DNA of 37,580 nt from Alicyclobacillus sp. GTDB lineage: Bacteria; Bacillota; Bacilli; Alicyclobacillales; Alicyclobacillaceae. Made by a program: the position numbers and the translations under genes. Of this stretch, positions 15,174 through 24,223 are shown in pieces. How positions within the stretch are numbered: position 1 is the first letter of the stretch; each line of letters starts with the position of its first letter. The notes below the pieces were generated by a model. The model ran no database searches and was not told where the DNA came from. It saw nothing but the letters and a program-made list of their open reading frames with translations. The stretch spans positions 1 through 37,580 of the forward strand of contig JAIMAY010000026.1 of assembly GCA_023511725.1 (NCBI GenBank). Direction: 5' to 3'.

Positions 15174-16499
15174 GTGACCACACGTCTCGTCCTATCCCGC
15201 CAGCGCAAACGCCGTCTGGAGCAAGGCCACCCGTGGGTGTATCAATCTGAGGTGGACCATGTGGACGGTCCCTTGTCTCCCGGCGATCTCGTCGACATCG
15301 TCAACCACCAAGGCGTCTTCCTCGCACGCGGATACGCGAATCCGAAGTCCCAAATCATCGCGCGCGTGCTTACATACAACCCGGATGAAGCCATCGACGA
15401 AGCCTTCTTCCGCCGCCGCTTTGAACAGGCGCTGGCGTATCGGCGCCGCTTTGCCGCCAACCCCCGGTACGGCCGCGCCGTCTACGGCGAGGCGGACTTC
15501 GTGCCCGGGCTGATTGTCGACCGGTACGGCGACGTGCTCGTCGTGCAGGTGCTGAGTGCCGGCATGGACCGGTTGTGGCCTGTGATTGAGTCGGCGCTGA
15601 GAGCCGTGTATCAACCCCGCGGGATCCTGCTCCGCAACGATGTGCCCGTGCGCCGCCTGGAGGGGCTGGACGAAACCGTCCGCGTCGCCTGGGGCGAAGT
15701 GCCGCGCGAAATTGAGGTGGAGGAGAACGGCCTGCGGTTCATCGTCGATCCATATGAAGGCCAGAAGACCGGCTACTTTTGGGATCAGACAGAAAACCGC
15801 GCCGCCATTCGGCCGCTGATGACGGGCTGGCAGGAGACCCGGCTGGCACGGCAAGCTGGGATGCCGACAGCGGCCGCGGCTACCGCGAGCGCGGGGGCGG
15901 TGCCCGCGCCCGGGGCGGTAGGTGCTGGGGCGGGATGGACCCAGTTGGATCCGCATCTGGACGGCGCCGACGTCCTCGAATGCTTCTGCCACACCGGCTC
16001 CTTCACGGTGCACGCCCTGCACTACGGCGCACGCCACGTCACCGCCGTCGACATCTCGGAGGACGCCATCGCCATCGCTCGCCGCAACGTCGAGCTGAAT
16101 GGCGGTTTGGACCGCGTGACCTTCCGCGTCGGCAACGCCTTCGACGTGCTGCGCGAGGCGGACGACGCCGGCAGGCGATACGATGTCGTGATCCTGGATC
16201 CGCCCGCCTTCGCCAAGTCGCGCGCGGCCCTGCCCGGTGCCCGCCGCGGCTACAAGGAGATCAACCTGCGCGCGATGCGCATCCTGCATGACGGCGGTTT
16301 CCTGGTCACCGCCAGCTGCTCGTTCCACATGTCGCCGGAGCTGTTCCAGGAGACCATCCTCGAAGCCGCCACCGACGCGCATAAGATCCTGCGCCTCGTG
16401 CATTGGTCCGGCGCCGGCAAGGACCACCCCGAGATTGCCGGGGCGCGCGAAGGGCACTATCTGAAGTTCGCCATCTACGAGGTCCGCAGCCGGAAGTGA
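15174..16499 (+). CDS. RlmI-type 23S rRNA (cytosine-C5) methyltransferase
   Basis: SAM-dependent methyltransferase with an N-terminal PUA-like domain (about 1-75, LVLSRQRKRRLEQGHPWVY) and a C-terminal Rossmann domain, as in RlmI/YwbD proteins that make m5C in 23S rRNA. The SAM loop is ECFCHTGSF, motif IV is VILDPPAFAKS, and the catalytic cysteine is in ASCSFHM. The start is GTG 15174, with AGGAGG at 15161-15166. Against the family, residues 222-262 are an Ala/Gly/Pro-rich insertion immediately before the SAM-binding strand, probably a disordered linker. The exact target base is inferred by family only. Confidence 0.88.
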   Translation: MTTRLVLSRQRKRRLEQGHPWVYQSEVDHVDGPLSPGDLVDIVNHQGVFLARGYANPKSQIIARVLTYNPDEAIDEAFFRRRFEQALAYRRRFAANPRYGRAVYGEADFVPGLIVDRYGDVLVVQVLSAGMDRLWPVIESALRAVYQPRGILLRNDVPVRRLEGLDETVRVAWGEVPREIEVEENGLRFIVDPYEGQKTGYFWDQTENRAAIRPLMTGWQETRLARQAGMPTAAAATASAGAVPAPGAVGAGAGWTQLDPHLDGADVLECFCHTGSFTVHALHYGARHVTAVDISEDAIAIARRNVELNGGLDRVTFRVGNAFDVLREADDAGRRYDVVILDPPAFAKSRAALPGARRGYKEINLRAMRILHDGGFLVTASCSFHMSPELFQETILEAATDAHKILRLVHWSGAGKDHPEIAGAREGHYLKFAIYEVRSRK

Positions 16500-16663
16500 G
16501 GGGCAGGTGGGCCGGCGCGGGCGTGGATAGCGGCGCTTTCTTTCACTATCCGTCGCGATTGCGCCAAGGCAGCGTACCATCCGGAAGGACGCAGTCCGTC
16601 CAACTTGACCTCGTTCGCACCCGCCTGCACGCCGGCCCCGCGTGCAGCGCGGTCTCCGCTCCC

Positions 16664-17158
16664 TCACAATACCTTCGCCAACTCCAGCTCGTCGTGGATC
16701 TCAATCCCGTTCTCCGCCCGCAGCGGAATGCCCGGCTTGATGCGGCGAGCATCGTCGATGGCACCTGGATACACGGCCACGATGCGGTAGCCGCGGCGCT
16801 GGTAAAAACCCAGCGCGTCGAGATTGTCGTTGCTGGTGATCAGCCACACGCGCCGGCATCCGGCGGCCCGGGCCCGCGCTTCCACGTCGGCGAGCAGCCG
16901 CGAGCCGATGCCCCGCCCCGGCAGGATCGCATTGATGCTGACAAGCTCGCAACCATCCGCCGGATCGATACGGTACGTCGCGGCCCCCGCGGGCTCCCCG
17001 TTCACCCGGGCAATCACGGCCTCCAACTGCGCCAAGCACCATACCCGACCGCGGCTCACCATCAACTCGCCGCCCCATTCCGCCTGCCACAGTTGGCGGA
17101 GCCACGCCCGTTCCGCGTCGTTGTGAGGCGGCGAGATGGTTACGCTTTGCTCTGCCAA
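16664..17158 (-). CDS. GNAT family N-acetyltransferase
   Basis: A 164-residue acetyl-CoA-dependent acyltransferase. The acetyl-CoA motif A is seen as LPGRGIGSRLL, followed by ARAAGCRRVWLIT and the C-terminal ALGFYQRRGY segment that ends motif B. The start is TTG at 17156-17158, with GGGAGGG 6 nt upstream; the frame is open further but without a ribosome binding site. It follows the VOC gene on the minus strand after 81 bp and is convergent with the rRNA methyltransferase. The 16500-16663 interval shows nothing beyond a weak GGATAG/CTATCC pair. The substrate is unknown. Confidence 0.88.
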   Translation of the reverse strand: MAEQSVTISPPHNDAERAWLRQLWQAEWGGELMVSRGRVWCLAQLEAVIARVNGEPAGAATYRIDPADGCELVSINAILPGRGIGSRLLADVEARARAAGCRRVWLITSNDNLDALGFYQRRGYRIVAVYPGAIDDARRIKPGIPLRAENGIEIHDELELAKVL

Positions 17159-17239
17159 GTCTTTCCCTCCCTCTGTTCCCACGTCACACACTCTCGCCGA
17201 CAAGCCGGCGGCGCAATGCATGGCGTATCCACGGCGGCT

Positions 17240-17611
17240 CTACCTCGATGTGATCCGCAGATAATACCCATCCGGATCCATCACGCGAAAATCCGTCAGC
17301 CCCCAAGGCCGCACCATCAGCGGCTCCGCCACCGGGTAACCCGCCGCGGCGACTCGCTGATACGCCGCATTAACATCCTCCACCTCCAGCACCACCTCGA
17401 CACCCACCCCCTTGCGCTCGCCGGCGTGGAGCGGGCGAAGCGGGTGGTCCTGTGACAGCTGGTCCGCAGCGCCCAGGCCAATCTGCACATCATCCCGCCG
17501 CACCACCGCGTAGCCCGGCGAAGACTTCACGACGTCGAACCCGAGCACACGTTGGTAAAACGCCGCTGATCTAGCGACATCCGCCACAAACAGCTCCAAA
17601 CGCAGGCGCAT
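17240..17611 (-). CDS. VOC (glyoxalase/bleomycin-resistance) family protein
   Basis: A 123-residue protein with the paired beta-alpha-beta-beta-beta modules of the vicinal oxygen chelate fold: LELFVADVARSAAFYQRVLG at the start and VEDVNAAYQRVAAAGYPV in the second half, ending MDPDGYYLRI. These single-domain proteins bind metal or small toxic molecules as dimers; the ligand here is unknown. The ATG at 17609-17611 is preceded by GAGGAGGG 8 nt away. It follows the DUF3891 gene with a 14-bp gap on the same strand, so they were probably one transcript. Confidence 0.88.
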   Translation of the reverse strand: MRLRLELFVADVARSAAFYQRVLGFDVVKSSPGYAVVRRDDVQIGLGAADQLSQDHPLRPLHAGERKGVGVEVVLEVEDVNAAYQRVAAAGYPVAEPLMVRPWGLTDFRVMDPDGYYLRITSR

Positions 17612-17625
17612 GGGGCCATCCCTCC

Positions 17626-18394
17626 TCACGTGATCGGGACAAGGGTGAGGGAACGAGGCGTTACGGGCGTCGTGCGGTAGGCCGCCACCAGCCCTTCCGC
17701 CCTTATCCGCGCGCGGCCAATCACGCGCACCGGCAACACCGCCTCCACCGGTCCGCGGAACGGGAACGGGCCCAGACCCATGTGGGCGTCGTCCAGCCAC
17801 CTGGCGGCGATGCGGCGACCACCACCCGTGCCCGGCAGGTGCTCCGAGTCCGGGAAACCGTCGCGGAAGGCGGTCCAGCCCGTGCCGGGCGGCATATCCG
17901 GCTCGGTCATGCAAATGTAAATGGAGAGCCGGTCGAGGAACTGAAGCACCCGCAGGTGTGCGGCCAGCTCCGCCTCGTCCACACCAAGCTCACGCATCAG
18001 GCGGGCCTGGCGCGCCCGCTCGTGCTGATAGAACGATGCCTCGTGAGGGCTGCCGGGCGGATCGAAAAACGAGGCGTAGTGGGCGCTGCAGAGGATGGCG
18101 GCGTATGGATTATCGGCTTCCACCGCGTCCACGCCCTGCCGGTAGTGCGGGAGCTTGAGCAAATCCGGCAAGTCCGAGAATGTGTACGGCATCTCTTTGG
18201 CGTCGTTCCAGAGCGGCGTGTCGTCCATGGTGATCCACGCGCGGTCATGGTTCGCAACGGCAAAGATGACGTCCTCGCGCCGGTCCAGGCACAAACATCT
18301 CGTCTGGCAGATACCGGGCCAGCTCCCCCGCGAACAGGGCGTGCTGATGCTGCTCCACCATCACAAAGGCGCCGTGCCTTTCATGGACAAGCAC
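17626..18394 (-). pseudogene. DUF3891 family protein with frameshift
   Basis: The family N-terminus (VHERHGAF, then MVEQHQHALFAGELARYL) is read from a GTG at 18392-18394, but the remainder, starting REDVIFAVANHDRAW and running to 17626, is in another frame. The total span is 769 bp, one more than a multiple of three. The switch lies at about 18274-18297, next to GCGCG on the coding strand, so a lost GC dinucleotide or one inserted base would explain it. Together the two parts make about 256 residues, the normal family size. DUF3891 proteins are cytoplasmic and uncharacterised. It may be a true mutation or a sequencing error. Confidence 0.75.
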
Positions 18395-18457
18395 GTTCTA
18401 TCCACCCGTCCCGCCCGTACCCGCACCCCGAAGCCGCAGGGCACGAGCACTGCGAAA

Positions 18458-18487
18458 TTGTGATACCATTGTAACAATCCATACAAT
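18458..18487 (+). promoter_or_regulatory. Sigma-A promoter with internal palindrome, upstream of panE-like gene
   Basis: TTGTGA (18458-18463), 18 nt, TACAAT (18482-18487) makes a good vegetative promoter. The spacer contains ATTGT-A-ACAAT (18468-18478), a perfect 5-1-5 dyad placed to block RNA polymerase, and ATTGTGA repeats half of it at the -35. The regulator is unknown. Confidence 0.5.
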
Positions 18488-18571
18488 GTCCGGATAGAGA
18501 ACCACACGGTGGACGGGGTGGCGCGTACCGGATCAGCGGCGCGTCCCCGGCATCTTGGGGGGAGTGTGTCC

Positions 18572-19501
18572 ATGAACATCGTGGTCGTGGGTGCAGGTGC
18601 GGTGGGCGGCTACTTCGGTGGGCGGCTGGCGCAGGCGGGTGCGCCTGTCACATTTCTCGTACGTGAGGGGCGCTACCGTCAGCTATCGCAAAGCGGGCTG
18701 CAGGTACGCAGCGTGCACGGCGATTTCACCGTGCACCCCAAGCTCGCGCGGTCCGCGGAGGAGGTCGAGGGGGCGCCCGAGGTCGTGATCGTCGCGGTCA
18801 AGAACTACCACCTGGAAGGCGTGCTGACAGCGGTGCAGGCACTGGCGCAGCGGGGTGCGAGCGTACTGCCGCTGCTCAACGGTGTGGAGCATATGGCGGT
18901 ATTGCGCGACGCCGTGGGCGAAGAGGCGCTGTGGGGCGGCGTCTGCTACATCGAGGCGACGCTGGATGAGGCAGGCCGCGTCGTGCACACGAGCCCGATG
19001 CACGATATGATCTTCGGGCCTGCCGCGGCGTCGGACGCAGCGCAGCAGCGCGCGGAAGCGTTGGCGAACACGTTGCGCGAGGCCGGCGTGAACGCTTTCG
19101 TCAGCCGCGACATCTGGGCGGACATGTGGCAGAAATACATCTTCCTCACGGCGCTCAGCGCCATCACGGCTGGAGCGCGCAAACCGATTGGGGATGTTCT
19201 GGCCGATCCCGTCACCCGCCCCTTCCTCGAGGACATGGTTCGGGAAATTGTGGCCATCGCCCGCACCCAGCGGTCGAACCTGCCGGAGGATACGGCCGAG
19301 CAGGTACTGCAGCGGATGCACGCGGCGGCACCGGCCATGACATCGTCGATGCACCGAGACCTGGAGAAGGGGATGCCGCTCGAACTCGACAGCCTGCAGG
19401 GCGCGCTCCTTCGTACGGCAGAGCAGGCAGGCGTGGCGGCACCGTGCCTGCGTGCGGTGTACGCGCTGCTGCACCCGCACAAGGATGGGCGGCGGGGGTA
19501 A
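18572..19501 (+). CDS. panE: 2-dehydropantoate 2-reductase family protein
   Basis: A 309-residue NADPH-dependent reductase of the ketopantoate reductase family, which makes pantoate for coenzyme A synthesis. The N-terminal dinucleotide loop GAGAVGGYFGG (from residue 7), the VKNYHLEGVL segment with the catalytic-domain lysine, and the ELDSLQGALLR helix near the C-terminus are family features. The ATG at 18572 has GGGGGGAG 8 nt upstream; 21 in-frame codons before it lack homology. No panB or panC is nearby, so a role in another 2-keto acid reduction is possible. It is convergent with spoVR. Confidence 0.85.
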   Translation: MNIVVVGAGAVGGYFGGRLAQAGAPVTFLVREGRYRQLSQSGLQVRSVHGDFTVHPKLARSAEEVEGAPEVVIVAVKNYHLEGVLTAVQALAQRGASVLPLLNGVEHMAVLRDAVGEEALWGGVCYIEATLDEAGRVVHTSPMHDMIFGPAAASDAAQQRAEALANTLREAGVNAFVSRDIWADMWQKYIFLTALSAITAGARKPIGDVLADPVTRPFLEDMVREIVAIARTQRSNLPEDTAEQVLQRMHAAAPAMTSSMHRDLEKGMPLELDSLQGALLRTAEQAGVAAPCLRAVYALLHPHKDGRRG

Positions 19502-19525
19502 CGCCGCGCCTCACATGGCGCGGCG
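19502..19525. terminator. Hairpin shared by panE and spoVR ends
   Basis: CGCCGCGCC-TCACAT-GGCGCGGCG forms a perfect 9-bp stem directly after the panE stop. Its loop contains the spoVR stop codon. No T-run follows on either strand, so it may act as an RNA 3'-end barrier rather than a classical terminator. Confidence 0.5.
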
Positions 19526-20800
19526 CTCCACCTTGTCCCCGTCGTACACAAACTCCACCTCGCGGCCGGAGAGCACGGTGCGCAGCACCACCGGCCGTCC
19601 CCACAGGCGGTGCACGCGCGGCAGGGTGCGTTCAATCGACTGAATATCGAGCTCCTGACCCTCGAACGCGTGTGTTAGGCAAAGCCCGCCCTGGCGGTTC
19701 CAGTCGGCATCCGTCACGCGCAGCGTTGGAAAGCCTGCGTTGGTACGCTGCTGCACCAGAAGGTCACGGATCACCCGGTAGTCCCGCTCCACAATCACCC
19801 ACTCCAAACCGCGCCGGTCGTAGATGTACAGTTGACACTCGTCGACGATGTCCTGGTTCAGGTAGTTGCGCAGAAAACCCGTGTCAGACTCGCACTCCCG
19901 CACCTCGAACATCTTCTCCACACCGGACCTGCGTTCGATGTCGCGCCAGATGGCGTAGCCGACGTTGTACGGATTGAGCGTGAAGCGATTCGGCTGCGTC
20001 ACGTTCGCCGTGAGCTGCGCGAACTCGATGGCGTCGTCCTCCGACAGGTCCATCTCGCGCATCAACCGCGTGTGCCAGTAGGTGGCCCAGCCTTCGTTCA
20101 TGATCTTCGTCTCAAGCTGCGGCCAGAAGTACAGCATCTCCTCCCGTACCGTCGCGACGATGTCGCGCTCCCAATCCTCCAGCACCGGGCTGTAGGCGGC
20201 AACGAAGAGAAGGAGGTCCTTCTCCGCCAGCGGGCCGCCGCGTGACAGCGCCGCCAGAGATGGCACCGCATGGAGCGAGGGTTCGCGGGTGTGGCGGGAT
20301 CGCCAGGAGGGGTCGATGTGCTCCTGGATGGACAGGGCTGCGTCGAGAACCTCCTCCACCCGCTCCATCCCGTAACGCTCCTCGTACCGCCGGAAGCGCT
20401 CCGCGGTGGCCGCCATCGTCTCCACCATCTGCCGCGGCGTGTGCCGGAAGCGCGCGTTGTTCTTGAAGAAGTCGCTGTGCGCAAGGACGTGCGCGACAAT
20501 CATCTCGTTCTGCAGCACGGTGTTGGTGTCGAGCAAAAAGGCGTAGCACGGGTCATTGTTGACCACGAGCTCGTAGATGCGCGACAGACCCAGATCGAAC
20601 TCGAGCTTCTGCCGCTCGTAGTGCTTGCCGAATGACCAGTGGCTGTAGCGCGTCGGCATGCCAAAGCCGGCGATGGTGTAGACCACATCCGGAGGGCAGA
20701 TCTCGTAGCGCATGTCGAAGAAGTCAAGGCCGAGTTCGCGTGCGCGCCGCTCCAGCCACTCGATGGACTGCTCCAGCCGCGCCACATCGCCCGGTTTCAT
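19511..20800 (-). CDS. spoVR: SpoVR family protein
   Basis: A 429-residue cytoplasmic protein of the SpoVR/YcgB family, needed for normal spore cortex in Bacillus. The biochemical role is unknown. Recognised from the conserved opening (AREYGLDFF-like ARELGLDFFDMRYEICP), the YSHWSFGKHYERQK block near residue 55, NDPCYAFLL, and the zinc-like sequence NEGWATYWH. The ATG overlaps the yhbH stop by 4 bp (ATGA), so it is translationally coupled as the third gene of prkA-yhbH-spoVR. The same trio exists in Gram-negative bacteria as yeaG-yeaH-ycgB, which supports a joint function in stress or sporulation. Confidence 0.95.
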   Translation of the reverse strand: MKPGDVARLEQSIEWLERRARELGLDFFDMRYEICPPDVVYTIAGFGMPTRYSHWSFGKHYERQKLEFDLGLSRIYELVVNNDPCYAFLLDTNTVLQNEMIVAHVLAHSDFFKNNARFRHTPRQMVETMAATAERFRRYEERYGMERVEEVLDAALSIQEHIDPSWRSRHTREPSLHAVPSLAALSRGGPLAEKDLLLFVAAYSPVLEDWERDIVATVREEMLYFWPQLETKIMNEGWATYWHTRLMREMDLSEDDAIEFAQLTANVTQPNRFTLNPYNVGYAIWRDIERRSGVEKMFEVRECESDTGFLRNYLNQDIVDECQLYIYDRRGLEWVIVERDYRVIRDLLVQQRTNAGFPTLRVTDADWNRQGGLCLTHAFEGQELDIQSIERTLPRVHRLWGRPVVLRTVLSGREVEFVYDGDKVERRAM

Positions 20801-21972
20801 CCCGCCATCCCTCCGTTCGCGGGCGCCGCACTATCCCCCGTCGCGGCGGCCGCAGGGCGCTCGCTGAAAAAGTGCTTGAGCGCATCCAGAATCTGTCGCC
20901 TGTCCGCCACGGATGTCTGCCGGAACGCCGGGTGCAAGAGCGATGCGAACACGCGCGACAGCGAGGTCACGCGATGGTACGGGTTGACCTCGAGGTAGCC
21001 GGACATTGCGGACAGATCGCACAGCTCGCGCATCTTCGCCAGCGCCAGGTCGTTGTCGCTGAACAGGTTGTCGCCGTCGCCCACGTACATCGGGTAGATG
21101 TTCCACGCGTCCTGAGGGTAGTCGCGGCGGATGATCTCCAACGCCAGCCGCAGCACCGAGGAGCACAGCGTTCCGCCGCTCTCGCGGGTGCTGTAGAACG
21201 CGTCCTTCGACGTCTCATACGCTTCCACGTGGTGGACCAGGTAGCGGACCTCGACGTGCTGGTAGTGATGCTCGAGGAACCGTTCCATCCAGTGAAAGAA
21301 CGAGCGGGCCAGGTACTTCTCCGTCATCCCCATGCTGCCGGACACGTCCATCATGGCAATGACGACCGCCCCCGCGTTCTGCCTCGGCGTGTCCTCCCAC
21401 GTCTTGAAGCGCAGGTCTTCCTCCGTGATGCGCAGCGGCTGGCCGTGCATGCGGCTGCGGAGCAGCGCCTGTTTGAGGGTCAACCGCCGGTCGATGTTCG
21501 CCCGGATCCCCCGCTGACGAACATCGGTGAACTCCGGCTGCTCTACCCAATGCCGCGGCGTGTGCTTGTCGCGGAGGTTCGGGAGGCGCAGCTCGGCAAA
21601 CAGTGCCGCCTCCACCTCCTCAATGGTGACCTCGACTTCGAGAATGCGCGATCCCGGCGCCGTCCCGGCCCCCTCGCCGCCCGCCGCACCGGGCTGTCCG
21701 TCGCCGTAGGCCTTGCCGATGGCCTCGCCCTTCTGCCCCGCGCCCTGGCCGATGTGGCGGTTGCGACCAAAGTCGTAGATGAAGTGCGGCTCATCCAGCG
21801 ACTGCACCGGGATGCGGATGGTCTTCTTCCCGTCGGATACAATCACGCCCTGATCCGTGATAATATCTCGCAGGTTTTCGCGGATGGCCTGCCGGACCTT
21901 CTCGCGGTGACGAGCCTTCGCACGCTCGCCACGGCGGTCCAGCGACCAATCGTCGTGCGACAGAATGCCCAT
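20797..21972 (-). CDS. yhbH: Sporulation protein YhbH (UPF0229)
   Basis: A 391-residue protein of the YhbH/YeaH family with a von Willebrand A-like domain in its second half: the MIDAS-type motif MDVSGSMG has Asp209, Ser211 and Ser213. A Gly/Gln-rich flexible stretch (about 76-108) separates the N-terminal region from it. Members work with the PrkA/YeaG kinase. The ATG at 21972 follows GAGGAGGT 8 nt upstream, 20 bp after prkA, and the stop overlaps spoVR. In Bacillus the gene is controlled by sporulation sigma factor E; no clear sigma-E site is seen inside this operon. Confidence 0.95.
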   Translation of the reverse strand: MGILSHDDWSLDRRGERAKARHREKVRQAIRENLRDIITDQGVIVSDGKKTIRIPVQSLDEPHFIYDFGRNRHIGQGAGQKGEAIGKAYGDGQPGAAGGEGAGTAPGSRILEVEVTIEEVEAALFAELRLPNLRDKHTPRHWVEQPEFTDVRQRGIRANIDRRLTLKQALLRSRMHGQPLRITEEDLRFKTWEDTPRQNAGAVVIAMMDVSGSMGMTEKYLARSFFHWMERFLEHHYQHVEVRYLVHHVEAYETSKDAFYSTRESGGTLCSSVLRLALEIIRRDYPQDAWNIYPMYVGDGDNLFSDNDLALAKMRELCDLSAMSGYLEVNPYHRVTSLSRVFASLLHPAFRQTSVADRRQILDALKHFFSERPAAAATGDSAAPANGGMAG

Positions 21973-21992
21973 GGCGCGTACCTCCTCGCGCC

Positions 21993-23879
21993 TCAGCGGC
22001 TGAGCAGGCTGCCCACGTACTTGAGTGTCTCGTTCGCACAGATGGGGCAGTAGCCGTATTTGCTGACCAGCGTGTCCAGGACCTGGTTGATGCGGCGGAG
22101 CTGATCCGGATCGGGCGTTTTGGTATTGGCCGTGATCTTGATGACGTCCTTCAGGTCCGCGAACAGCTTCCGCTCGATGGCCTCCTTCAGCCGTTCGTGC
22201 GAGTCGTAGCGGAACGGCTTGCCGCGCCGCGCGTAGGAGGACATGCGGATCAGGATCTCCTCGCGGAACTGCGCTTTCGCATTCTCCGTCACGCCAATCT
22301 GCTCCTCGATGGATCGCATCAAGGTCTCGTCCGGGTCCACCTCTTCGTCGGTGATGGGATCCCGCAACTTCTGGTGGTTGCAGTACGCCTCCACGTGGTC
22401 CAGGTAGTTGTTGAACAGCGTCTGCGCCGATTCTTCGTAAGAGTAGACGAACGCCTTCTGCACTTCCTTCTTGACGATCTCGTCAAACTCCTGACGCGCC
22501 ATCGAGATGAACGTGAGCAGCTTCTCCTTGTCCTGCGGCTGGATGCTGGCGTGCTGGTCCAGTCCGTCCTTGAGCGAGCGGAGGATGTCCAGGGCATTGA
22601 TGCACTGCTGGTCACTGCGCACCAGCGCCGAGGAGATGCGGTTGATCACGTAGCGCGGGTCAATGCCGCTCATCCCTTCGTACGGGAACTCCGCCTGCAG
22701 CTCTTTGACGTCCACCTCATTTCCCTCGACGTCCTGGCCGTCGTACAGCTTGAGCTTTTTCATCAGGTCCGCCTTGGCAGACTCTTTCAGCCGTGAGAGG
22801 ACGGAGAAGATGGCCGCCGTGCGCAGCCCGTGGGGTGCGATGTGGACACCCCTCAGGTCGCTCTGCCGGATCAGCTTCTCGTAGATCTTCACCTCATCGC
22901 TGACGCGGAGCGTGTATGGAATGGGCATCACAATCATGCGGGAATGAAGGGCTTCATTCTTCTTGTTCTGGATAAAGGCCTGATACTCTGTCTCGTTGGT
23001 GTGCGCAATGACGACCTCGTCCGCGCTGATCAGCGCAAACCGTCCCGCCTTGAAGTTGCCCTCCTGCGTCAGACTCAACAGATGGTAGAGGAACTTGCTA
23101 TCCAGCTTCAGCATCTCCTGCATCTCGAGGATGCCGCGATTCGCCTTGTTGAGTTCACCGTCAAAGCGGAACGCTCGCGGATCCGACTCCGACCCATATT
23201 CCGCAATCGTGGAAAAGTCCACGCTGCCGGTGAGGTCCGCGATGTCCTGCGACTTCGGATCGCTCGGGCTGAACGTCCCGATGCCGATGCGCTTCGCCTC
23301 GCTGAACAACACACGCTCCACCGGCACCCTGAGGATGTCACCGCCAAACTCCTCCTCGACCCGCAACTGGCACACGGGACAGAGGTCCCCCTCGATGTGC
23401 ACTCCCAGCTCCTTCTCCATCTCCGGCCGCAACCGGTGCGGGATCAGGTGCAGCGGCTCCTCATGCATGGGACAGCCCTTGATACCATACACCGCGCCCC
23501 GGTCCGTCCGCGTGAACGCCTCGAGCCCTCGCTTGAGCAGTGTCACCAGCGTCGACTTACCCCCGCTCACCGGCCCCATCAAGAGCAGGATGCGCTTGCG
23601 CACATCCAGCCGCCGTGCCGCCGAATGGAAGTATTCCTCGACGAGCCGCTCCAACGCCGCGTCGAGGCCGAACAGCTCCCCCTCGAAGAAACGGTAGATT
23701 TTCCGCCCGTCCCGCTCCTCGATGCCCGCCGACGCGATCATGTCATACACCCTCGCATGCGCCGGCGCCGCGATGTGCGGACTTTTCTCCACCAGCCCGA
23801 GGTAGTCTTCAAAGGTACCTTCCCAATGGAGACTCGCCTCTTCCTCCCGATACTGCTTCAGCCGAAGCGCGAAACTCAC
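21993..23879 (-). CDS. prkA: PrkA serine protein kinase / AAA+ protein
   Basis: A 628-residue protein, the usual PrkA length. The N-terminal AAA+ domain holds the P-loop GPVSGGKS (102-109); the C-terminal part is the PrkA kinase-like domain. Two cysteine pairs stand out: CPVC near residue 167 downstream of a CPMH, and CPIC close to the C-terminus, both plausible metal sites. Recent work treats some PrkA proteins as AAA+ proteases as well as kinases. The start is the GTG at 23877-23879, with AAGGAGG 9 nt upstream. First gene of prkA-yhbH-spoVR; in Bacillus it is made in the mother cell and supports sporulation. Confidence 0.95.
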   Translation of the reverse strand: MSFALRLKQYREEEASLHWEGTFEDYLGLVEKSPHIAAPAHARVYDMIASAGIEERDGRKIYRFFEGELFGLDAALERLVEEYFHSAARRLDVRKRILLLMGPVSGGKSTLVTLLKRGLEAFTRTDRGAVYGIKGCPMHEEPLHLIPHRLRPEMEKELGVHIEGDLCPVCQLRVEEEFGGDILRVPVERVLFSEAKRIGIGTFSPSDPKSQDIADLTGSVDFSTIAEYGSESDPRAFRFDGELNKANRGILEMQEMLKLDSKFLYHLLSLTQEGNFKAGRFALISADEVVIAHTNETEYQAFIQNKKNEALHSRMIVMPIPYTLRVSDEVKIYEKLIRQSDLRGVHIAPHGLRTAAIFSVLSRLKESAKADLMKKLKLYDGQDVEGNEVDVKELQAEFPYEGMSGIDPRYVINRISSALVRSDQQCINALDILRSLKDGLDQHASIQPQDKEKLLTFISMARQEFDEIVKKEVQKAFVYSYEESAQTLFNNYLDHVEAYCNHQKLRDPITDEEVDPDETLMRSIEEQIGVTENAKAQFREEILIRMSSYARRGKPFRYDSHERLKEAIERKLFADLKDVIKITANTKTPDPDQLRRINQVLDTLVSKYGYCPICANETLKYVGSLLSR

Positions 23880-24223
23880 TTCCCTACGCCTCCTTTTGGA
23901 TGAGGTGGGGTTCTAGGAATCACTCTGTCCAATTTGCAACCCCTTAAACGGGTGGAGGCGGTGAACGGGAAAATTTCATGATTGGGAGGAGAGAAGTGGA
24001 AGTGGCGAGGATTACGGCGAGAAGGGGGGGACGGGGGCGACGATGTGGGGGGCGATCACGGGTTGACGGCGAGGGGACCATCACGGCCCGCGATAGTGGA
24101 GGACAACGCCGCGAAGCACCACTGGTTACGCCAGCACCAACGGCTTGAGTCAGCGTTGTCCCCACATTGTTCTACAAGTTGCGTCCCTCCTACCCCCACC
24201 CCGCCCCCTCGCTCGGCTGCAGC
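23880..24223 (-). other. Intergenic region upstream of prkA
   Basis: These 344 bp hold the prkA leader and probably its promoter. I found no convincing sigma-E or sigma-A pair; TTGCAA, 17 nt, CTAGAA near 23915-23945 (minus) is the best but poor. A 73-codon minus-strand ORF (23944-24165) is open, but proline/arginine-rich and without homology, and is probably chance. The plus-strand G-runs around 24020-24060 suggest neutral high-GC sequence. Confidence 0.5.

Noticed and set aside
15192-16667. 491-residue minus-strand ORF
   Set aside because: It is antisense to the RlmI-type methyltransferase gene, without start signal or domain.
23944-24165. 73-residue ORF upstream of prkA
   Set aside because: Low-complexity Pro/Arg composition, no ribosome binding site and no recognisable motif.
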